A stretch of DNA of 64,000 nt from Pseudomonadota bacterium (GCA_029776255.1 JAKOTN010000031.1:1-64000), one strand, 5' to 3'. Counted from the stretch's first letter, positions 43,823 to 55,329 are shown. Translations and numbers: made by a program. The notes: a model not told the origin generated them from the sequence alone.

Positions 43823-45826
43823 TCAGGACAGGGCAAGCAACTGGATGCCGCGCGCCGTTACCGGACTGCTTTTCTCGCGCCAAATGGTGGCGAAAGGGGT
43901 GTCGCCGCCGCTGTCGCACACTTGTTGCCACGCGCCGTCGGGCAACAGGAAGGTCACCGGTTTATCGTCGCGGTTGATCAGGCACAGCAGCGCCCGTCCG
44001 CCGTCGTCCGCCGTCGGGGCAAGTCGCAGGCCGAACGCATCGAGCGTGTTCGATTGCCAGTCGGCATCGACCATCGGGCGCCCGGCCGGATGCCACCACA
44101 GGGCGTCGGGCGGACCGTCGGCGGTCGCGGCCTGGCCGGTCAGCCAGTGGCGGCGACGGAGTTGCGGAAATTGCCGGCGCAAGCCGATCATGCCGGCGAC
44201 GAAGTCGGTCAGCTCGGCATCGGCGCCGCTCCAGTCGATCCAGGTCATGGCGCTATCCTGGCAGTAGGCGTTGTTGTTGCCGTTCTGCGTGCGACCGAGT
44301 TCATCGCCAGCCTGCAACATTGGCACGCCTTGCGAAATCAGCAAGGTCGCCAGCAGCGCCCTTTGCAGGCGACGACGCCGGTCGATGACCTCCGGGTTGA
44401 CGCTGTCGCCTTCCTCGCCACAGTTCCACGAGATATTGTGGCCATGACCATCGCGGTTGTTCTCGCCGTTCAACTCGTTGTGTTTCGACTGGTAGCTCAC
44501 CAGATCGCGCAAGGTGAACCCGTCGTGGGCGGTGATGTAGTTGACACCGGCCTGCGGCGCGCGTCCCCCGGCCTTGAATAGCTCGCTGGAACCGGCAAGC
44601 CGCTGCGCCAGTTGCCCGGCGCCCGCGTCGCGGCTGAGCCAGAAGGCGCGCACGTCGTCGCGGTAACGGTCGTTCCATTCGCCCCAGCCGGGCAGGAATT
44701 GCCCCAGGCGATAGCCGTAGGGGCCAACGTCCCACGGTTCGGCGATCAGCTTCACCTTCTGCAGCACCGGGTCCTGCCGCAAAGCGGCCAGAAACGCGCT
44801 GTCGCGGATCAGCGCCGCCGCCAGATCGAAGCGAAAACCGTCGACGTGCATCGCCTCGACCCAGTAGCGCAGCGAGTCCATCACCAACTGGAGAACCCGT
44901 GGTTGAGCCAGATTGAGAGTGTTGCCGCAGCCGCTGAAGTTTTCGTAAGCGGCCGGATTGTCGGCCGGCAGACGGTAGTAGCTCTGGTTGTCGATGCCTT
45001 TGAAGGACAGCGTCGGACCCCATTCGTCGGTTTCGGCGGTGTGGTTGTAGACCACGTCGAGGATGACCTCGAGACCGGCGGCGTGCAGGGTGCGAACCAT
45101 GGTCTTGAATTCGTCGATCACCGATTGCCCGCCGATTCGAGCGGCGTAGCGCGCTTCGGGGATGAAGTAGCCGAGGGTGTTGTAGCCCCAGTAGTTGACG
45201 CGGCCCTGACCGGCCAGCCGTTGTTCGTCGATGAAGTAATGAATCGGCAGCAGGCTGAGGGCGGTGACGCCGAGCCGGCGGTAGTGATCGAGCATCGCCG
45301 GCGCGGCGAGTCCGGCATAGGTGCCGCGCAGCGCCTCGGGAACGCCGGGATGCTGCCGGCTGGCGCCCTTGACGTGAATCTCGTAGAGCACGGTGTCGGC
45401 CCAGGGGATGGCCGGCGGGGCGTCGCCGCCCCAGGGGAATTCATTGTCGACGACGCTGGCGACGACGCCATTCCGCGGATCGTCGGACGTCGCCCAGGAG
45501 AAGCGGTCGACGACCTCGCGTGCGTAGGGGTCGAGCAACAGGCGGCGCGCATCGAAGCGCTGGCCTTTTTCCGGCGCGTTGGCGCCATGCACGCGATAGG
45601 CGTAGCGCAGTCCCGGCGTCGCGCCGGGCAGGTAGCCGTGCCAGACGTGATCGGTGCATTCCGGCATCGGCAGGGTGTGCGAGCATTCGCCGTCGACAAT
45701 GCACAATTCGACGCGTTCGGCATGGGCGGAAAACAGCGCGAAGTTGACGCCCGCGCCGTCCCAGTGGGCGCCGAGCGGCCAGGGCCGCCCAGCGGCAAGG
45801 CGGGCGGCGGCGGTCACGGCAGCCAT
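43823..45826 (-). CDS. glgX: glycogen debranching enzyme GlgX
   Basis: 667 residues from the ATG at 45824-45826, which overlaps the glgB stop. N-terminal CBM48-type domain ([20 protein letters not shown]) and GH13 barrel: [25 protein letters not shown] (nucleophile Asp), [10 protein letters not shown] (acid Glu) and [13 protein letters not shown]. GlgX removes the short branches left by glycogen phosphorylase. Third gene of the minus-strand operon glgP-glgB-glgX. Confidence 0.95.
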   Translation of the reverse strand: MAAVTAAARLAAGRPWPLGAHWDGAGVNFALFSAHAERVELCIVDGECSHTLPMPECTDHVWHGYLPGATPGLRYAYRVHGANAPEKGQRFDARRLLLDPYAREVVDRFSWATSDDPRNGVVASVVDNEFPWGGDAPPAIPWADTVLYEIHVKGASRQHPGVPEALRGTYAGLAAPAMLDHYRRLGVTALSLLPIHYFIDEQRLAGQGRVNYWGYNTLGYFIPEARYAARIGGQSVIDEFKTMVRTLHAAGLEVILDVVYNHTAETDEWGPTLSFKGIDNQSYYRLPADNPAAYENFSGCGNTLNLAQPRVLQLVMDSLRYWVEAMHVDGFRFDLAAALIRDSAFLAALRQDPVLQKVKLIAEPWDVGPYGYRLGQFLPGWGEWNDRYRDDVRAFWLSRDAGAGQLAQRLAGSSELFKAGGRAPQAGVNYITAHDGFTLRDLVSYQSKHNELNGENNRDGHGHNISWNCGEEGDSVNPEVIDRRRRLQRALLATLLISQGVPMLQAGDELGRTQNGNNNAYCQDSAMTWIDWSGADAELTDFVAGMIGLRRQFPQLRRRHWLTGQAATADGPPDALWWHPAGRPMVDADWQSNTLDAFGLRLAPTADDGGRALLCLINRDDKPVTFLLPDGAWQQVCDSGGDTPFATIWREKSSPVTARGIQLLALS

Positions 45827-47994
45827 TCGAGATAGAGCGCGGCAAGCGGCGGCAGGGTCAGACTGAGCGACCATTCGCGACCGTGCGCCGGAATCTGTTC
45901 GGCGGTCAAGGGATCGCTGCCGTTGCCGACATTGCTGCCGCCGTAGTGTTCGGAGTCGCTATTGATCCGTTCGACGTATTGACCGCCGGTCGGGACGCCG
46001 ATGCGGTAGCCGTGCCGGACGACCGGGGTGAAGTTGCCAACGTAGAGGATGGCGCGCGAACGATCGCGCGTCCAGCGGACGAAGGCCACCACCGAGCAGT
46101 CGGCGTCGTCGGCGGCCATCCACTCGAAACCGGCCGGCTCGAAATCGACCTGATGCAAGGCGGGATGGTGGCGATACAGACCGTTGAGATCGCGGATCAG
46201 GCGGCTGACGCCGGCATGCAGCGGGAAGTCGAGCAGATTCCAGTCCAGGGAGGTTTCATCGTTCCATTCGTTCCACTGGCCGAATTCGCCGCCCATGAAC
46301 AGCAGTTTCTTGCCCGGATGCGCCCACATATAGCCATACAGCGCGCGCAGGTTGGCGAATTTCTGCCAGTAGTCGCCGGCCATCTTGCCGATCAGCGATC
46401 CCTTGCCATGCACGACCTCGTCGTGCGACAGCGGCAGGACGAAATTCTCGGTGAAGGCGTACATCATGCCGAAGCTGAGTTTGTTGTGATGATACTTGCG
46501 ATGCACCGGATCGTTCTGCATATAGGCCAGCACATCGTGCATCCAGCCCATGTTCCATTTGTAATGGAAACCCAGTCCGCCCATTGACGGCGGGCGGCTG
46601 ACCATCGGCCAGGCGGTGGATTCCTCGGCATGGGTCGATGCGCCGGGGGTTTCCTGCCCCAGGACTTCGTTCATCCGGCGCATGAAAGCGACGGCTTCGA
46701 GGTTTTCGCGACCGCCGAAAACGTTCGGCACCCACTGCCCCTCGGAACGGCTGTAGTCGCGGTAGAGCATCGAGGCGACGGCATCCACCCGCAGACCGTC
46801 GACACCGTAGCGTTCGATCCAGAATAGCGCGTTGCCGATCAGGTAGTTGCTGACTTCGCGGCGCCCGAAATTGTAGATCAGCGTGCCCCAGTCCTGGTGC
46901 ATGCCTTCGCGCGGGTCGGCGTGCTCATAGAGTGCGTGACCGTCGAAACGGCTGAGGCCGTGTTCGTCGGTTGGAAAGTGCGCCGGCACCCAGTCCACGA
47001 TCACCCGCAGACCCGCCGCATGGCAGGCCTTGACGAACTCGCGAAAGCCGCTGGGATCACCGAAGCGCGCGGTCGGCGCGTAGAGCCCCAACGGTTGGTA
47101 ACCCCAGGAACCGTCGAAAGGATGCTCGGAAATCGGCAGCAGTTCGAGGTGTGTGAACCCGAGGTCGAGAACGTAGGGAATCAGCGTTTCGGCCAGACGC
47201 CGCCAGTTGGGAAAGCCACCGTCGTCGGCGCGCCGCCAGGAGCCCAAATGCACTTCGTAAATCGCCATCGGCGCGTCGAGCCGATCGCCGGCCGGCGACG
47301 AGCCCGCGGCCACCGGTGGTGGCAGCGCGCAAACGATCGAGGCCGTCGAGGGTCGCATTTCCGCCTGGAAGCCATAGGGGTCCGCTTTCAGCGGCAGCAA
47401 ATGCCCGCCGCTGGCACGGATTTCGTATTTGTAGCACGCGCCGGCGGTCACGCCGGGCAGGAAAATTTCCCAAACGCCGCATTCGCGACGCAAGCGCATC
47501 GGGTGCCGGCGACCATCCCAGGTATTGAAGTCGCCGACGACGCTGACCCGTTGCGCATCCGGTGCCCACACGGCGAAGGCGGTGCCGGCAACGCCGTCGA
47601 TCTCGCAGAGATGCGCGCCGAGACGTTCAAAGGGGCGCAAATGCGAACCCTCGGCCAGCAGCCAGACATCCATTTCGCCGAGCACGGTCCAGAACCGATA
47701 CGGGTCGTCGGTATCCTGGACACCGTTCGCCCAAGTGATGCGCAGGCGATAGGGGAAGTTGTTCCGGCGGCGCGGAATCACCCCTTCGAAAAAGCCGTCG
47801 ACGCCGTCGATCTGGCGTTCCTTCAGTTCGACCAGTTGCCGCCCGTTCTTGGCGTCGAGCACCGCCACCGCGAGCGCGCCGGGTTGCAGGCTGCGGACCC
47901 ACAGTCCATCGGCGTCGGCGTGCATTCCGAGAACGGCGTAGGGGTCGCCGTGTTCTGCCCGGCAAAGGGCGATGATCTCTGCTGTGTCAAGCAT
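45814..47994 (-). CDS. glgB: 1,4-alpha-glucan branching enzyme GlgB
   Basis: 726 residues from the ATG at 47992-47994, preceded by AAGGAAG. Two N-terminal CBM48-like domains ([40 protein letters not shown]) precede the GH13 catalytic barrel with [28 protein letters not shown] (nucleophile), the HAEEST acid Glu and [15 protein letters not shown]. It makes alpha-1,6 branches in glycogen. It lies between glgP and glgX; the start codon is 11 bases after the glgP stop. Confidence 0.96.
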   Translation of the reverse strand: MLDTAEIIALCRAEHGDPYAVLGMHADADGLWVRSLQPGALAVAVLDAKNGRQLVELKERQIDGVDGFFEGVIPRRRNNFPYRLRITWANGVQDTDDPYRFWTVLGEMDVWLLAEGSHLRPFERLGAHLCEIDGVAGTAFAVWAPDAQRVSVVGDFNTWDGRRHPMRLRRECGVWEIFLPGVTAGACYKYEIRASGGHLLPLKADPYGFQAEMRPSTASIVCALPPPVAAGSSPAGDRLDAPMAIYEVHLGSWRRADDGGFPNWRRLAETLIPYVLDLGFTHLELLPISEHPFDGSWGYQPLGLYAPTARFGDPSGFREFVKACHAAGLRVIVDWVPAHFPTDEHGLSRFDGHALYEHADPREGMHQDWGTLIYNFGRREVSNYLIGNALFWIERYGVDGLRVDAVASMLYRDYSRSEGQWVPNVFGGRENLEAVAFMRRMNEVLGQETPGASTHAEESTAWPMVSRPPSMGGLGFHYKWNMGWMHDVLAYMQNDPVHRKYHHNKLSFGMMYAFTENFVLPLSHDEVVHGKGSLIGKMAGDYWQKFANLRALYGYMWAHPGKKLLFMGGEFGQWNEWNDETSLDWNLLDFPLHAGVSRLIRDLNGLYRHHPALHQVDFEPAGFEWMAADDADCSVVAFVRWTRDRSRAILYVGNFTPVVRHGYRIGVPTGGQYVERINSDSEHYGGSNVGNGSDPLTAEQIPAHGREWSLSLTLPPLAALYLEWLP

Positions 47995-48005
47995 TTGAGG
48001 CTTCC

Positions 48006-50456
48006 TTACGTTGTAAGCGTGCTGAGGTTCCAAGTGTCGTTGGCGTAATCGCGAATGGTGCGATCGGCCGAAAACGGGCCCATGCCGGCGACGTTGATGA
48101 TGGCTTTGCGCTGCCACTCGTCGGGTGTCAGGTACAGTGCGTCGACACGCTTCTGGGTGACGACATAGTCGGCGTAGTCGGCGAGCAACAGGTAATGGTC
48201 GCCGTAATGCAACAGGCTGTTGAAGATGTCGTGATAGCGCGACCGTTCGCCAGGCGAGAAGAAGCCGCTGTCGATCCGGTCGAGCGCCTCCTTGAGCGCG
48301 GGATCGCGCTGGTAGATGTCCATCGGCTTGTGGCCCGCCTGCCGGATCGCGTTCACCTGCGCGGTGTTGTTGCCGAAGATGAAGATGTTCTCGCTGCCGA
48401 CATTGTCGCGGATTTCGATGTTGGCGCCGTCCTCGGTGCCGATGGTCAGCGCGCCGTTGAGCGATAGTTTCATGTTGCCGGTGCCGGAGGCTTCGGTGCC
48501 GGCGGTCGAAATCTGTTCCGAGAGATTGGCGGCCGGCATGATCAGTTCGGCAACCGACACCCCGTAGTTGGGAATGAAGACCACTTGCAACAGATCGCGG
48601 GTGCGCGGGTCGTTGTTCACCACCGCGGCAACGTCGTGGATCAAGCGTATGACCTGCTTGGCCATGTGGTACGAGGACGCCGCCTTGCCGGCGAAAATGA
48701 CGCTGCGCGGCGCGAAACCGGCGGTTTCGCCGTTGAGCAGCGCGTTGTAGCGGGTGATCACGTGCAACACGTTGAGCAGTTGCCGCTTGTACTCGTGAAT
48801 CCGCTTCACCTGCACGTCGAACAGGCTTTCCGGATTGAGGGCGACGCCCACTTCACGGGCGACGTAGTTGGCCAGACGCTGCTTGTTGCCGAGCTTGGCC
48901 GCGGCGAAGGCGTCACGGAAGCCGGCGTCGTCGGCGCTCGGGCGCAAGTCCTGCAAACGGTCGAGATGCAGGCGCCAATCCTTGCCGATACGTCCGTCGA
49001 GCAGCCCGGACAGCGCGGGATTGGCCTGCGCCAGCCAGCGTCGTGGCGTGACGCCATTGGTCTTGTTGTGAAAACGCTCGGGGTAGAGGCGGGCGAAGTC
49101 GGCGAAGATGGTCTGCACCATCAGGTCGGAGTGCAGTTGCGAGACACCGTTGATACGGTGGCTGCCGACGATGCACAGGTGCGCCATGCGCACGCGCTTG
49201 TCCTTCTCGTGACCGGCACCGTCGTCGATCAGGGACACGCGACGCATCAGATCGATGTTGCCAGGGTACAAGCGGACCACCTCGTCGAGAAACTCCTGGT
49301 TGATGCGGTAGATGATCAGCATGTGTCGTGGCAGCACGCGCTGGATCAGCGTTACCTTCCAGGTCTCCAGCGCTTCCGGCATCAGGGTGTGGTTGGTGTA
49401 GGAGAAAATGCGGCGGCACTGCCGCCAGGCGGATTCCCAGGCCATCTGGTGGTCGTCGACCAGCAGCCGCATCAGTTCGGCGACCGCGATCGCCGGGTGG
49501 GTGTCGTTGAGGTGGATGGCCACCTTGTCGGCCAGATTGTCCAGGGTGCCGTTTTCGGCCACGTGGCGGTAAAGGATGTCCTGTACCGAGGCCGACACGA
49601 AGAAATACTCCTGCCGCAAGCGCAGTTCGCGGCCGGCCGAGGTGCTGTCGTTGGGGTAGAGCACCCAGGAAATGTTCTCGAAACGGTTCTTGAAATCGGC
49701 GGCGCGCTGGTAGTCGCCGGTATTGAAGGCGCCGAGATCGATTTCCGACGGCGCGGCCGCTTTCCACAAGCGCAAGGTGCTGACGCGATCGGTGCCGTGT
49801 CCGGGGATCACATAATCGAAGGCCTTGGCTTCGACCGCATCGGCGGCATGCCATTCGGCCCAATCCTCGTTATGTTCGGCATGCCCGCCGAAATGCACGG
49901 TGTAGTGCCGGTTGGCGCGCGGAAACTCCCAAGGCGAGCGGTTCTGTAGCCAGGCTTCCGGTTTCTCGACCTGATGGCCATTGACGATCGACTGCGCGAA
50001 CATTCCGTATTCGTAACGCATGCCGTAGCCCCAGGACGGCAGTCCAAGCGTGGCCATCGAGTCGAGGAAGCAGGCGGCCAGACGGCCCAGGCCGCCGTTG
50101 CCCAGCGCCGCATCCGGCTCGCATTCCATCACCTCGTCCAGCGACGGGCCGGGCGTGGCGAATACTTCGGCGGCCTGATCGCGCAGATCGAGCGCCGACA
50201 AGGCGTTGTTCATCGCGCGACCGATCAGGAATTCCATCGACAGGTAGTAAACGCGGCGCGCCTTGCTGGCATTGTCGGCATTTTGCGTTGTCACCCATCG
50301 CTTGGCCAGTTGCTCGCGGGCGATCTGCGATAACGCCTGGTAGTAGTCCGCCTTGCTGGCCCGGGTAGGCTCGGCGGCGACGTTGCAGACCAGTTTCTGG
50401 TCGATATGGGCGCGTAGTTTTTCGGTTTCGGAATGATTTTGCAGGTGATCGGACAT
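48006..50456 (-). CDS. glgP: glycogen phosphorylase
   Basis: 816 residues, full length. Releases glucose-1-phosphate from glycogen ends using pyridoxal phosphate; the cofactor Lys is in [16 protein letters not shown]. Other family motifs: [62 protein letters not shown]. First gene of glgP-glgB-glgX, so breakdown and branching are co-expressed. No glgA or glgC lies in the window. Confidence 0.97.
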   Translation of the reverse strand: MSDHLQNHSETEKLRAHIDQKLVCNVAAEPTRASKADYYQALSQIAREQLAKRWVTTQNADNASKARRVYYLSMEFLIGRAMNNALSALDLRDQAAEVFATPGPSLDEVMECEPDAALGNGGLGRLAACFLDSMATLGLPSWGYGMRYEYGMFAQSIVNGHQVEKPEAWLQNRSPWEFPRANRHYTVHFGGHAEHNEDWAEWHAADAVEAKAFDYVIPGHGTDRVSTLRLWKAAAPSEIDLGAFNTGDYQRAADFKNRFENISWVLYPNDSTSAGRELRLRQEYFFVSASVQDILYRHVAENGTLDNLADKVAIHLNDTHPAIAVAELMRLLVDDHQMAWESAWRQCRRIFSYTNHTLMPEALETWKVTLIQRVLPRHMLIIYRINQEFLDEVVRLYPGNIDLMRRVSLIDDGAGHEKDKRVRMAHLCIVGSHRINGVSQLHSDLMVQTIFADFARLYPERFHNKTNGVTPRRWLAQANPALSGLLDGRIGKDWRLHLDRLQDLRPSADDAGFRDAFAAAKLGNKQRLANYVAREVGVALNPESLFDVQVKRIHEYKRQLLNVLHVITRYNALLNGETAGFAPRSVIFAGKAASSYHMAKQVIRLIHDVAAVVNNDPRTRDLLQVVFIPNYGVSVAELIMPAANLSEQISTAGTEASGTGNMKLSLNGALTIGTEDGANIEIRDNVGSENIFIFGNNTAQVNAIRQAGHKPMDIYQRDPALKEALDRIDSGFFSPGERSRYHDIFNSLLHYGDHYLLLADYADYVVTQKRVDALYLTPDEWQRKAIINVAGMGPFSADRTIRDYANDTWNLSTLTT

Positions 50457-50916
50457 CGGGTTGGCACTCCACTAAGGTTCATGATTCGCGCTCGCCATCC
50501 GCCGGTGCGTGGGCCGCGCCCAGCCAGACCGGTATGGCGGCGAGCATTGCATTGATCGGAATTGCGGCCAGACAGGACGTGAAACACGCCTGGGCCTTGG
50601 AACGGCTGAGGAAAGGCGAGCAATCGCGCTTTCCACCATGCCGGAGAATAATACCACCGCCAACAAGGGCGTCATCCGCGTCGCCCCCGGTTGGCGCAAG
50701 ATTTCGTGGCTATGGCGTGACGATCGCCCAGTCCTCGACCTTTTTTCGAACCGCGCCCCCTCTGGCGCGTCACCGGAAACCCGAGACGGCGAGAGTACCG
50801 GCACCACAGGAGCCTTCGCCTCGATCAAAGCGCCGCACGGCTTGCCGGGACCCGTACAATCGACGCTGGCGCATCGCATGCGGTGCGGCCGACCAGCCTG
50901 ATGACCGGGGGAGCGC
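50457..50916. other. divergent intergenic region (glgP / FAD oxidase)
   Basis: 460 bases between divergent genes. Several short open frames occur on both strands but none has a ribosome site or recognisable protein pattern. The glgP and oxidase promoters must lie here; I could not pick them out. Confidence 0.4.
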
Positions 50917-52332
50917 ATGAACGGGGGCAATTCGAATTTGATCGAGAGGATCAAGGACATCGTCGGCGCCGACAACGTGTTGACCGGCGACGAGGCCATG
51001 GCCCCTCATCTGGGCGATTGGCGTGGCCGTTATCGCGGCGCGGCGCGTTGCGTGGTCCGCCCGGCGAGCACGGCGGCGGTGGCGGCGGTGGTGCGCGAAT
51101 GCGCCGCCGCCGCCGCGCCGATCGTGCCACAGGGCGGCAACACCAGTCTGTGCGGCGCCGCGACGCCGTCGCCGGCCGGCGACGCGGTGATCGTCGATCT
51201 TTGCCGGCTCAATCGCGTGCGATCGATCGACCCGGCCAACAACACGGCCATCGTCGAGGCCGGCTGCGTCCTGCACGTGTTGCACGAGGCGGCCGCCCAG
51301 GCCGGACGCTTGTTTCCCCTCTCCCTGGCCGCCGAAGGCAGCTGCCAGATCGGCGGCAATCTGTCGACCAATGCCGGCGGCGTGCAAGTCCTGCGTTATG
51401 GCAATTGCCGGGAATTGACGCTCGGCCTGGAAGTGGTGCTCGCCAGCGGCGAAATTTGGGACGGTCTGCGCGTCTTGCGCAAGGACAATACCGGCTACGA
51501 CCTCAAACAGCTGTTCATTGGCGCCGAGGGAACGCTGGGAATCATCACCGCCGCCGCGTTCAAGCTATTTCCCTTGCCCCGCGATACCGCCACCGCCTGG
51601 TTGGCGATCGACTCGCCGGCAACCGCCGTGCGCCTGCTCGCCGATTTGCAGACGCGATTCGGGGCCGCGCTGACGGCCTGCGAACTGGTGTCCGACCTTG
51701 CGCTGGCCTTGGTCCGGCGACACATTCCCGGCGTGCAGGCGACGGTTCCGGCCAGTCCGTGGCATCTGTTGATCGAATTGTCCGGCGGCGGCGAGGACGG
51801 CGATCTGCGCGCGGCGCTGGCGGCGTTTCTCGCCCCGGCGCTCGAAAGCGACGACATCGGCGACGCCGTGCTGGCGCAGAGCACCGAACAGGCGCGGCGT
51901 TTGTGGGCCTTGCGCGAAAATATCGGCGCGGCGGAAAAGTGCGAAGGCTTGAGCATCAAGCACGACATTGCGGTGCCGATCTCGCGCCTCGCCGAGTTCC
52001 TCGAACGCGCCGACCGTTTGTTGCACGCGCGTTTTCCAGACATTCGGATCGTCGCTTTCGGGCATATCGGCGACGGAAACCTGCATTACAACCAGTCGAA
52101 ATCGACCGCCGCCGACAGCGCGGCTTTTCTCGCCTCGCAGCCGGACGTCGACCGTCTCGTCCACGACCTGGTCCACGAACTCGGTGGCAGCATCAGCGCC
52201 GAGCATGGCATCGGCCAGTTGAAGCGACAGGAATTGCGGCGCTACAAAAGCCCGGTCGAGATCGAAACCATGCGCGCGATCAAGCGCGTGCTCGATCCGC
52301 TGGGCTTGATGAATCCCGGCAAGGTACTGTGA
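50917..52332 (+). CDS. FAD-linked D-2-hydroxyacid dehydrogenase (GlcD/D2HGDH-like)
   Basis: 471 residues. The PCMH-type FAD-binding domain contains VPQGGNTSLCGAATP, GSCQIGGNLSTNAGGVQVLR and FIGAEGTLGIITAA. The C-terminal FAD-oxidase domain ends with AFGHIGDGNLHYN, the metal-binding and catalytic SAEHGIGQLKRQEL, and LDPLGLMNPGKVL. Closest in pattern to D-2-hydroxyglutarate dehydrogenases; D-lactate or glycolate as substrate cannot be excluded. Stands alone on the plus strand. Confidence 0.88.
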   Translation: MNGGNSNLIERIKDIVGADNVLTGDEAMAPHLGDWRGRYRGAARCVVRPASTAAVAAVVRECAAAAAPIVPQGGNTSLCGAATPSPAGDAVIVDLCRLNRVRSIDPANNTAIVEAGCVLHVLHEAAAQAGRLFPLSLAAEGSCQIGGNLSTNAGGVQVLRYGNCRELTLGLEVVLASGEIWDGLRVLRKDNTGYDLKQLFIGAEGTLGIITAAAFKLFPLPRDTATAWLAIDSPATAVRLLADLQTRFGAALTACELVSDLALALVRRHIPGVQATVPASPWHLLIELSGGGEDGDLRAALAAFLAPALESDDIGDAVLAQSTEQARRLWALRENIGAAEKCEGLSIKHDIAVPISRLAEFLERADRLLHARFPDIRIVAFGHIGDGNLHYNQSKSTAADSAAFLASQPDVDRLVHDLVHELGGSISAEHGIGQLKRQELRRYKSPVEIETMRAIKRVLDPLGLMNPGKVL

Positions 52333-52358
52333 AAGCGCCGGCGGTCGCCGTCACGCGG

Positions 52359-53237
52359 TTAATGAAGCGTCGGCGGCGTGCTTGGCGCGGTGTCGGCGAA
52401 CAGTTCCTGAATGGCCAGCGCGTCGAAGCGATAATCGCGATTGCAAATGTCGTCCTTGATCACGATCTCGCCGCGTTCGCGCAAGGCGGCATAAACTTCA
52501 TCGCGTCCGAGCGAACGCAGCAGGGCGCGCACTTTTTCCCAGTCCTCCGGGCAGTTGTAGGCCACCGGCCGTGCCGGAAAGAGCCGCGTGGTTTCGTCGC
52601 GAAACAGGCGCCGCAACAGCGTTTCCGCCGGCAGGGCGAGCAGTTCCGCCGCCGTGACCGTGGCGGCCAGCGCCTCGATGCGCGCCCAGCCGTCGGCGTC
52701 GCGCCGATCGGCGTTCGGCAGTTTTTGCAGGAACAGCCCCGCCGCGCCCGCCGGTGAGGCGGCCAGAAAAAAGCGGGCCGGCTGTTGATCCGATTGTCGA
52801 AAGTAGTGCTCGAAGATTTCAGCGATGCTGTCACCGTCGAGCGGCACGATGCTTTGGTAAGGCTCGCGCATCGACGGCATGTCCAGCGACATCAGCAGTT
52901 GCCCCTGGCCGAGCAAGGCTCGCGCCGACCCCTCGCCGGGGTCTTGTTCACAGCGGGCCATGCCGCGAATCCGCAATCGCTCGTCGCAGTCGATGACCAG
53001 CAGCGACACGGCGCCGTCGCCGCGCAACTGGATCGTCAGGCGCCCCGGCTGTTTGAGCTTGCCGCCAAGCAACAGGGTGGTGGCGGTCATTTCGCCGAGC
53101 ACGCCGACGACGGCCGGCGGATAGTCGCGACCGGCGAGCATCGTCTGCCACACCGGCCCGAGTCGGACGACGGCACCGCCGATGTCCAGGTCGTCAAGCA
53201 AAAAACGGTTGACGCGGTCTTCGCAGTCTTCGCTCAT
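52359..53237 (-). CDS. hslO: Hsp33-family chaperone lacking two of the four zinc cysteines
   Basis: 292 residues from the ATG at 53235-53237, which overlaps the stop of the upstream ArsC-like gene. The body matches Hsp33 (GAVVRLGPVWQTMLAGRDYP, LGEMTATTLLLGGKLKQPGR, YFRQSDQQPARFFLA). In Hsp33 a C-terminal C-x-C and C-x-x-C bind zinc and sense oxidation. Here they read YNCPEDW and DDICNRDY: C229 and C265 remain, but the positions of the second and third Cys are E231 and D262. Zinc binding by Cys4 is therefore impossible. It may bind metal with Cys2/Asp/Glu, switch by a single disulfide, or be constitutively regulated another way. Confidence 0.88.
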   Translation of the reverse strand: MSEDCEDRVNRFLLDDLDIGGAVVRLGPVWQTMLAGRDYPPAVVGVLGEMTATTLLLGGKLKQPGRLTIQLRGDGAVSLLVIDCDERLRIRGMARCEQDPGEGSARALLGQGQLLMSLDMPSMREPYQSIVPLDGDSIAEIFEHYFRQSDQQPARFFLAASPAGAAGLFLQKLPNADRRDADGWARIEALAATVTAAELLALPAETLLRRLFRDETTRLFPARPVAYNCPEDWEKVRALLRSLGRDEVYAALRERGEIVIKDDICNRDYRFDALAIQELFADTAPSTPPTLH

Positions 53238-53617
53238 TTCCCGGTCCCGCCGAATGCCAGCGCATAGCGCTCCGGATCGAAACCGACCAGCAAGAGATCG
53301 TCGCCACCGTCGATCACCGGGCGCCGGATCAGCGTCGGATGACAAGCCAGCAAACGCAGTGCCTTGTTTTCGTCGATGTCGGCACGCGCCGCCTCGTCGA
53401 GCCCGCGCCACGTCGTGCCGCGGGTGTTGAGCAGGTTTCGCCAGCCAAGGCGACGGCTCCAGTCGGCCAGTTGCTCCTCGCTCGGCGCGGCTTTGCGATA
53501 GTCGACGAACTCATAAGCGACACCGTTCGCCGTCAGCCAGGCGAAGGCTTTTTTCATGCTGTCGCAGTTTCTGATGCCGTACATCCGGCAGGCGGCGGGC
53601 AATGAAGAGTTGCTCAT
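53234..53617 (-). CDS. Spx/ArsC-family reductase-like protein (YffB type)
   Basis: 127 residues. N-terminal motif YGIRNCDSMKKAFAWL matches YffB/Spx/ArsC proteins, with one Cys followed by Asp-Ser rather than C-x-x-C. Other signatures: WRNLLNTRGTTWR and HPTLIRRPVIDG, the RP loop of the ArsC fold. YffB-type proteins are thought to act in thiol metabolism; the substrate is unknown. Its stop overlaps the hslO start, so the two redox-related genes are coupled. Confidence 0.88.
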   Translation of the reverse strand: MSNSSLPAACRMYGIRNCDSMKKAFAWLTANGVAYEFVDYRKAAPSEEQLADWSRRLGWRNLLNTRGTTWRGLDEAARADIDENKALRLLACHPTLIRRPVIDGGDDLLLVGFDPERYALAFGGTGK

Positions 53618-53630
53618 CGACTCTTCGCGC

Positions 53631-54728
53631 TCACGAAACCGCCAGCATGCGGTCGAGCGCCAGCCGGGCTAATTCGGCTTCATGCGCGGGCACCACGATC
53701 CGGTTCACCACCTGGCCTTCGGCCAGATTCTCCAAGGTCCAGGCCAGATGTTGCGGATCGATGCGCTGCATGGTCGAGCACATGCATACCGTCGGCGCCA
53801 TGAACTGGACAATCTTGCCTTCGTGCCGGACTTCTTCCGCCAAGCGGTTGACCAGATTCAACTCGGTGCCCACCAGCCAGCGGGTGTTCGGCGCCGCCTC
53901 CTTGATCGTTCTGACGATGTGTTCGGTCGACCCGACGAAGTCCGACTGCTTGCAGACCTCGAAGCTGCATTCCGGGTGGGCGATGACCAGTCCGTCCGGA
54001 TACTGGTTGCGGAAACGCAGGATATGCGCCGGCTGGAACATCTGATGAACCGAGCAATGCCCTTTCCATAACAGCAGCTTCGCGCGCTGGATCTGCTCGG
54101 CGGTCAGCCCCCCCATTTCAAGATCGGGGTCCCAGACCATCATTTCATCGAGCCCGATGCCCATTTGCGCGCCGGTCCAGCGCCCGAGATGCTGGTCGGG
54201 GAAGAACAGTATTTTTTCCCGGCGTGCGAAAGCCCAGTTGGCGATGGTGCCGGCGTTCGAGGAGGTGCAGACGATGCCGCCGTGCGCGCCGCAGAAGGCT
54301 TTGAGATCGGCGGCGGAATTGATGTAGGTCACCGGCGTGACCTGTCGGTCGACATCCAACACCTCGGCGAGCTCGCGCCAGCAGCGTTCGACCTTGGCCA
54401 GATTGGCCATGTCGGCCATCGAACAGCCGGCCGCCAGATCGGGAAGAATGGCGATCTGCGCCGGCTTCGACATGATGTCGGCCACTTCCGCCATGAAGTG
54501 GACACCGCAAAAGACGATGTAGCGGGCGTCGGTCCGCGAGGCCAGCCGCGAGAGCTTCAGCGAATCACCGGTGAGGTCGGCGTACTGATAAACATCGGCG
54601 CGCTGATAGTGATGGCACAGCAGGACGGCCTCCGTTCCCAGGCGCGCCCGGGCGGCGCGGATGCGCCGATGGCAGGCGTCGTCCTGCAAGTGATTGAAAT
54701 TGTCGAAGTTGATCGTCGCGGTTTGCAT
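53631..54728 (-). CDS. nadA: quinolinate synthase A
   Basis: 365 residues from the ATG at 54726-54728. Condenses iminoaspartate with dihydroxyacetone phosphate to quinolinate in NAD synthesis, using a [4Fe-4S] cluster held by three Cys. The likely ligands lie in HGGIVCTSSNAG, HPECSFEVCKQSD and APTVCMCSTM. Substrate-binding motifs include CHHYQRADVYQYAD, VFCGVHFMAEVADI and FFPDQHLGRWTG. nadB and nadC are not in the window. It precedes the ArsC-like gene by 13 bases on the same strand. Confidence 0.96.
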   Translation of the reverse strand: MQTATINFDNFNHLQDDACHRRIRAARARLGTEAVLLCHHYQRADVYQYADLTGDSLKLSRLASRTDARYIVFCGVHFMAEVADIMSKPAQIAILPDLAAGCSMADMANLAKVERCWRELAEVLDVDRQVTPVTYINSAADLKAFCGAHGGIVCTSSNAGTIANWAFARREKILFFPDQHLGRWTGAQMGIGLDEMMVWDPDLEMGGLTAEQIQRAKLLLWKGHCSVHQMFQPAHILRFRNQYPDGLVIAHPECSFEVCKQSDFVGSTEHIVRTIKEAAPNTRWLVGTELNLVNRLAEEVRHEGKIVQFMAPTVCMCSTMQRIDPQHLAWTLENLAEGQVVNRIVVPAHEAELARLALDRMLAVS

Positions 54729-54789
54729 GATGTGTTTATGGAGTCGAAACAGGTGAAGAAATGCCAGACCGGGCGGGCGGCGGAAAAGT

Positions 54790-55239
54790 TCAGCTTTGCC
54801 ACGGCAGTCCGGCGAGCCGCCAGCCGCCAACCTTGCCGCGCTGGCCTTCGGCGTCCTTGTCGCCCTCGAAACCTTCCAGCACGTTGTAGCAAGTCATTTG
54901 CAAGTTCTCGTTGACCGCCGTGGCCGCATGGTGGGAACGGACGCCGCTGCGGCAGATCGCGAGCAGCAAGGCCTCCCGGTCCACCTGCTGCTTGAGTTGC
55001 GCCAAGAAGTGCGCGTTCGGCTTGTTCCCCGGATAGCTCAGCCATTCAATTTCGACCGCGCCCGGGATGCGTCCCACCCAATCCCATTCCGCGCGCGTGC
55101 GAACATCGAGCAGCCGGGCGCCGGGCGCCAGGCGCCACACCTTGAACGCCTCCTGAGGCGTCAGCGCACCAGCGTAAGGAAGGCCCAGTTCACGCCCGCG
55201 CTCCTGGGCAAGTTGCAGTAGATCGGTCAGTTTTCCCAT
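54790..55239 (-). CDS. rhodanese-like sulfurtransferase domain protein
   Basis: 149 residues from the ATG at 55237-55239. Single rhodanese domain: LLDVRTRAEWDWVGRIPGAV and the active loop CRSGVRSHHAA, whose first Cys would carry the persulfide. An N-terminal helical extension of about 30 residues precedes it. It could deliver sulfur or reduce thiosulfate. Upstream of nadA by 61 bases on the same strand; a role in Fe-S supply is possible but speculative. Confidence 0.88.
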   Translation of the reverse strand: MGKLTDLLQLAQERGRELGLPYAGALTPQEAFKVWRLAPGARLLDVRTRAEWDWVGRIPGAVEIEWLSYPGNKPNAHFLAQLKQQVDREALLLAICRSGVRSHHAATAVNENLQMTCYNVLEGFEGDKDAEGQRGKVGGWRLAGLPWQS

Positions 55240-55329
55240 GGCGATCGCTGGCTGGCATCGAGTGACGAATGAAGGGCGGACAGTATAAATCAGTTGCTGA
55301 TTCGGCTGCGTCCCGACATTCGCACGCAG

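Noticed and set aside
50534-50920. A 128-codon plus-strand frame before the FAD oxidase gene
   Set aside because: Composition is Arg/Pro/Ser-rich, typical of a chance frame in GC-rich DNA; competing frames of similar length occur on both strands.
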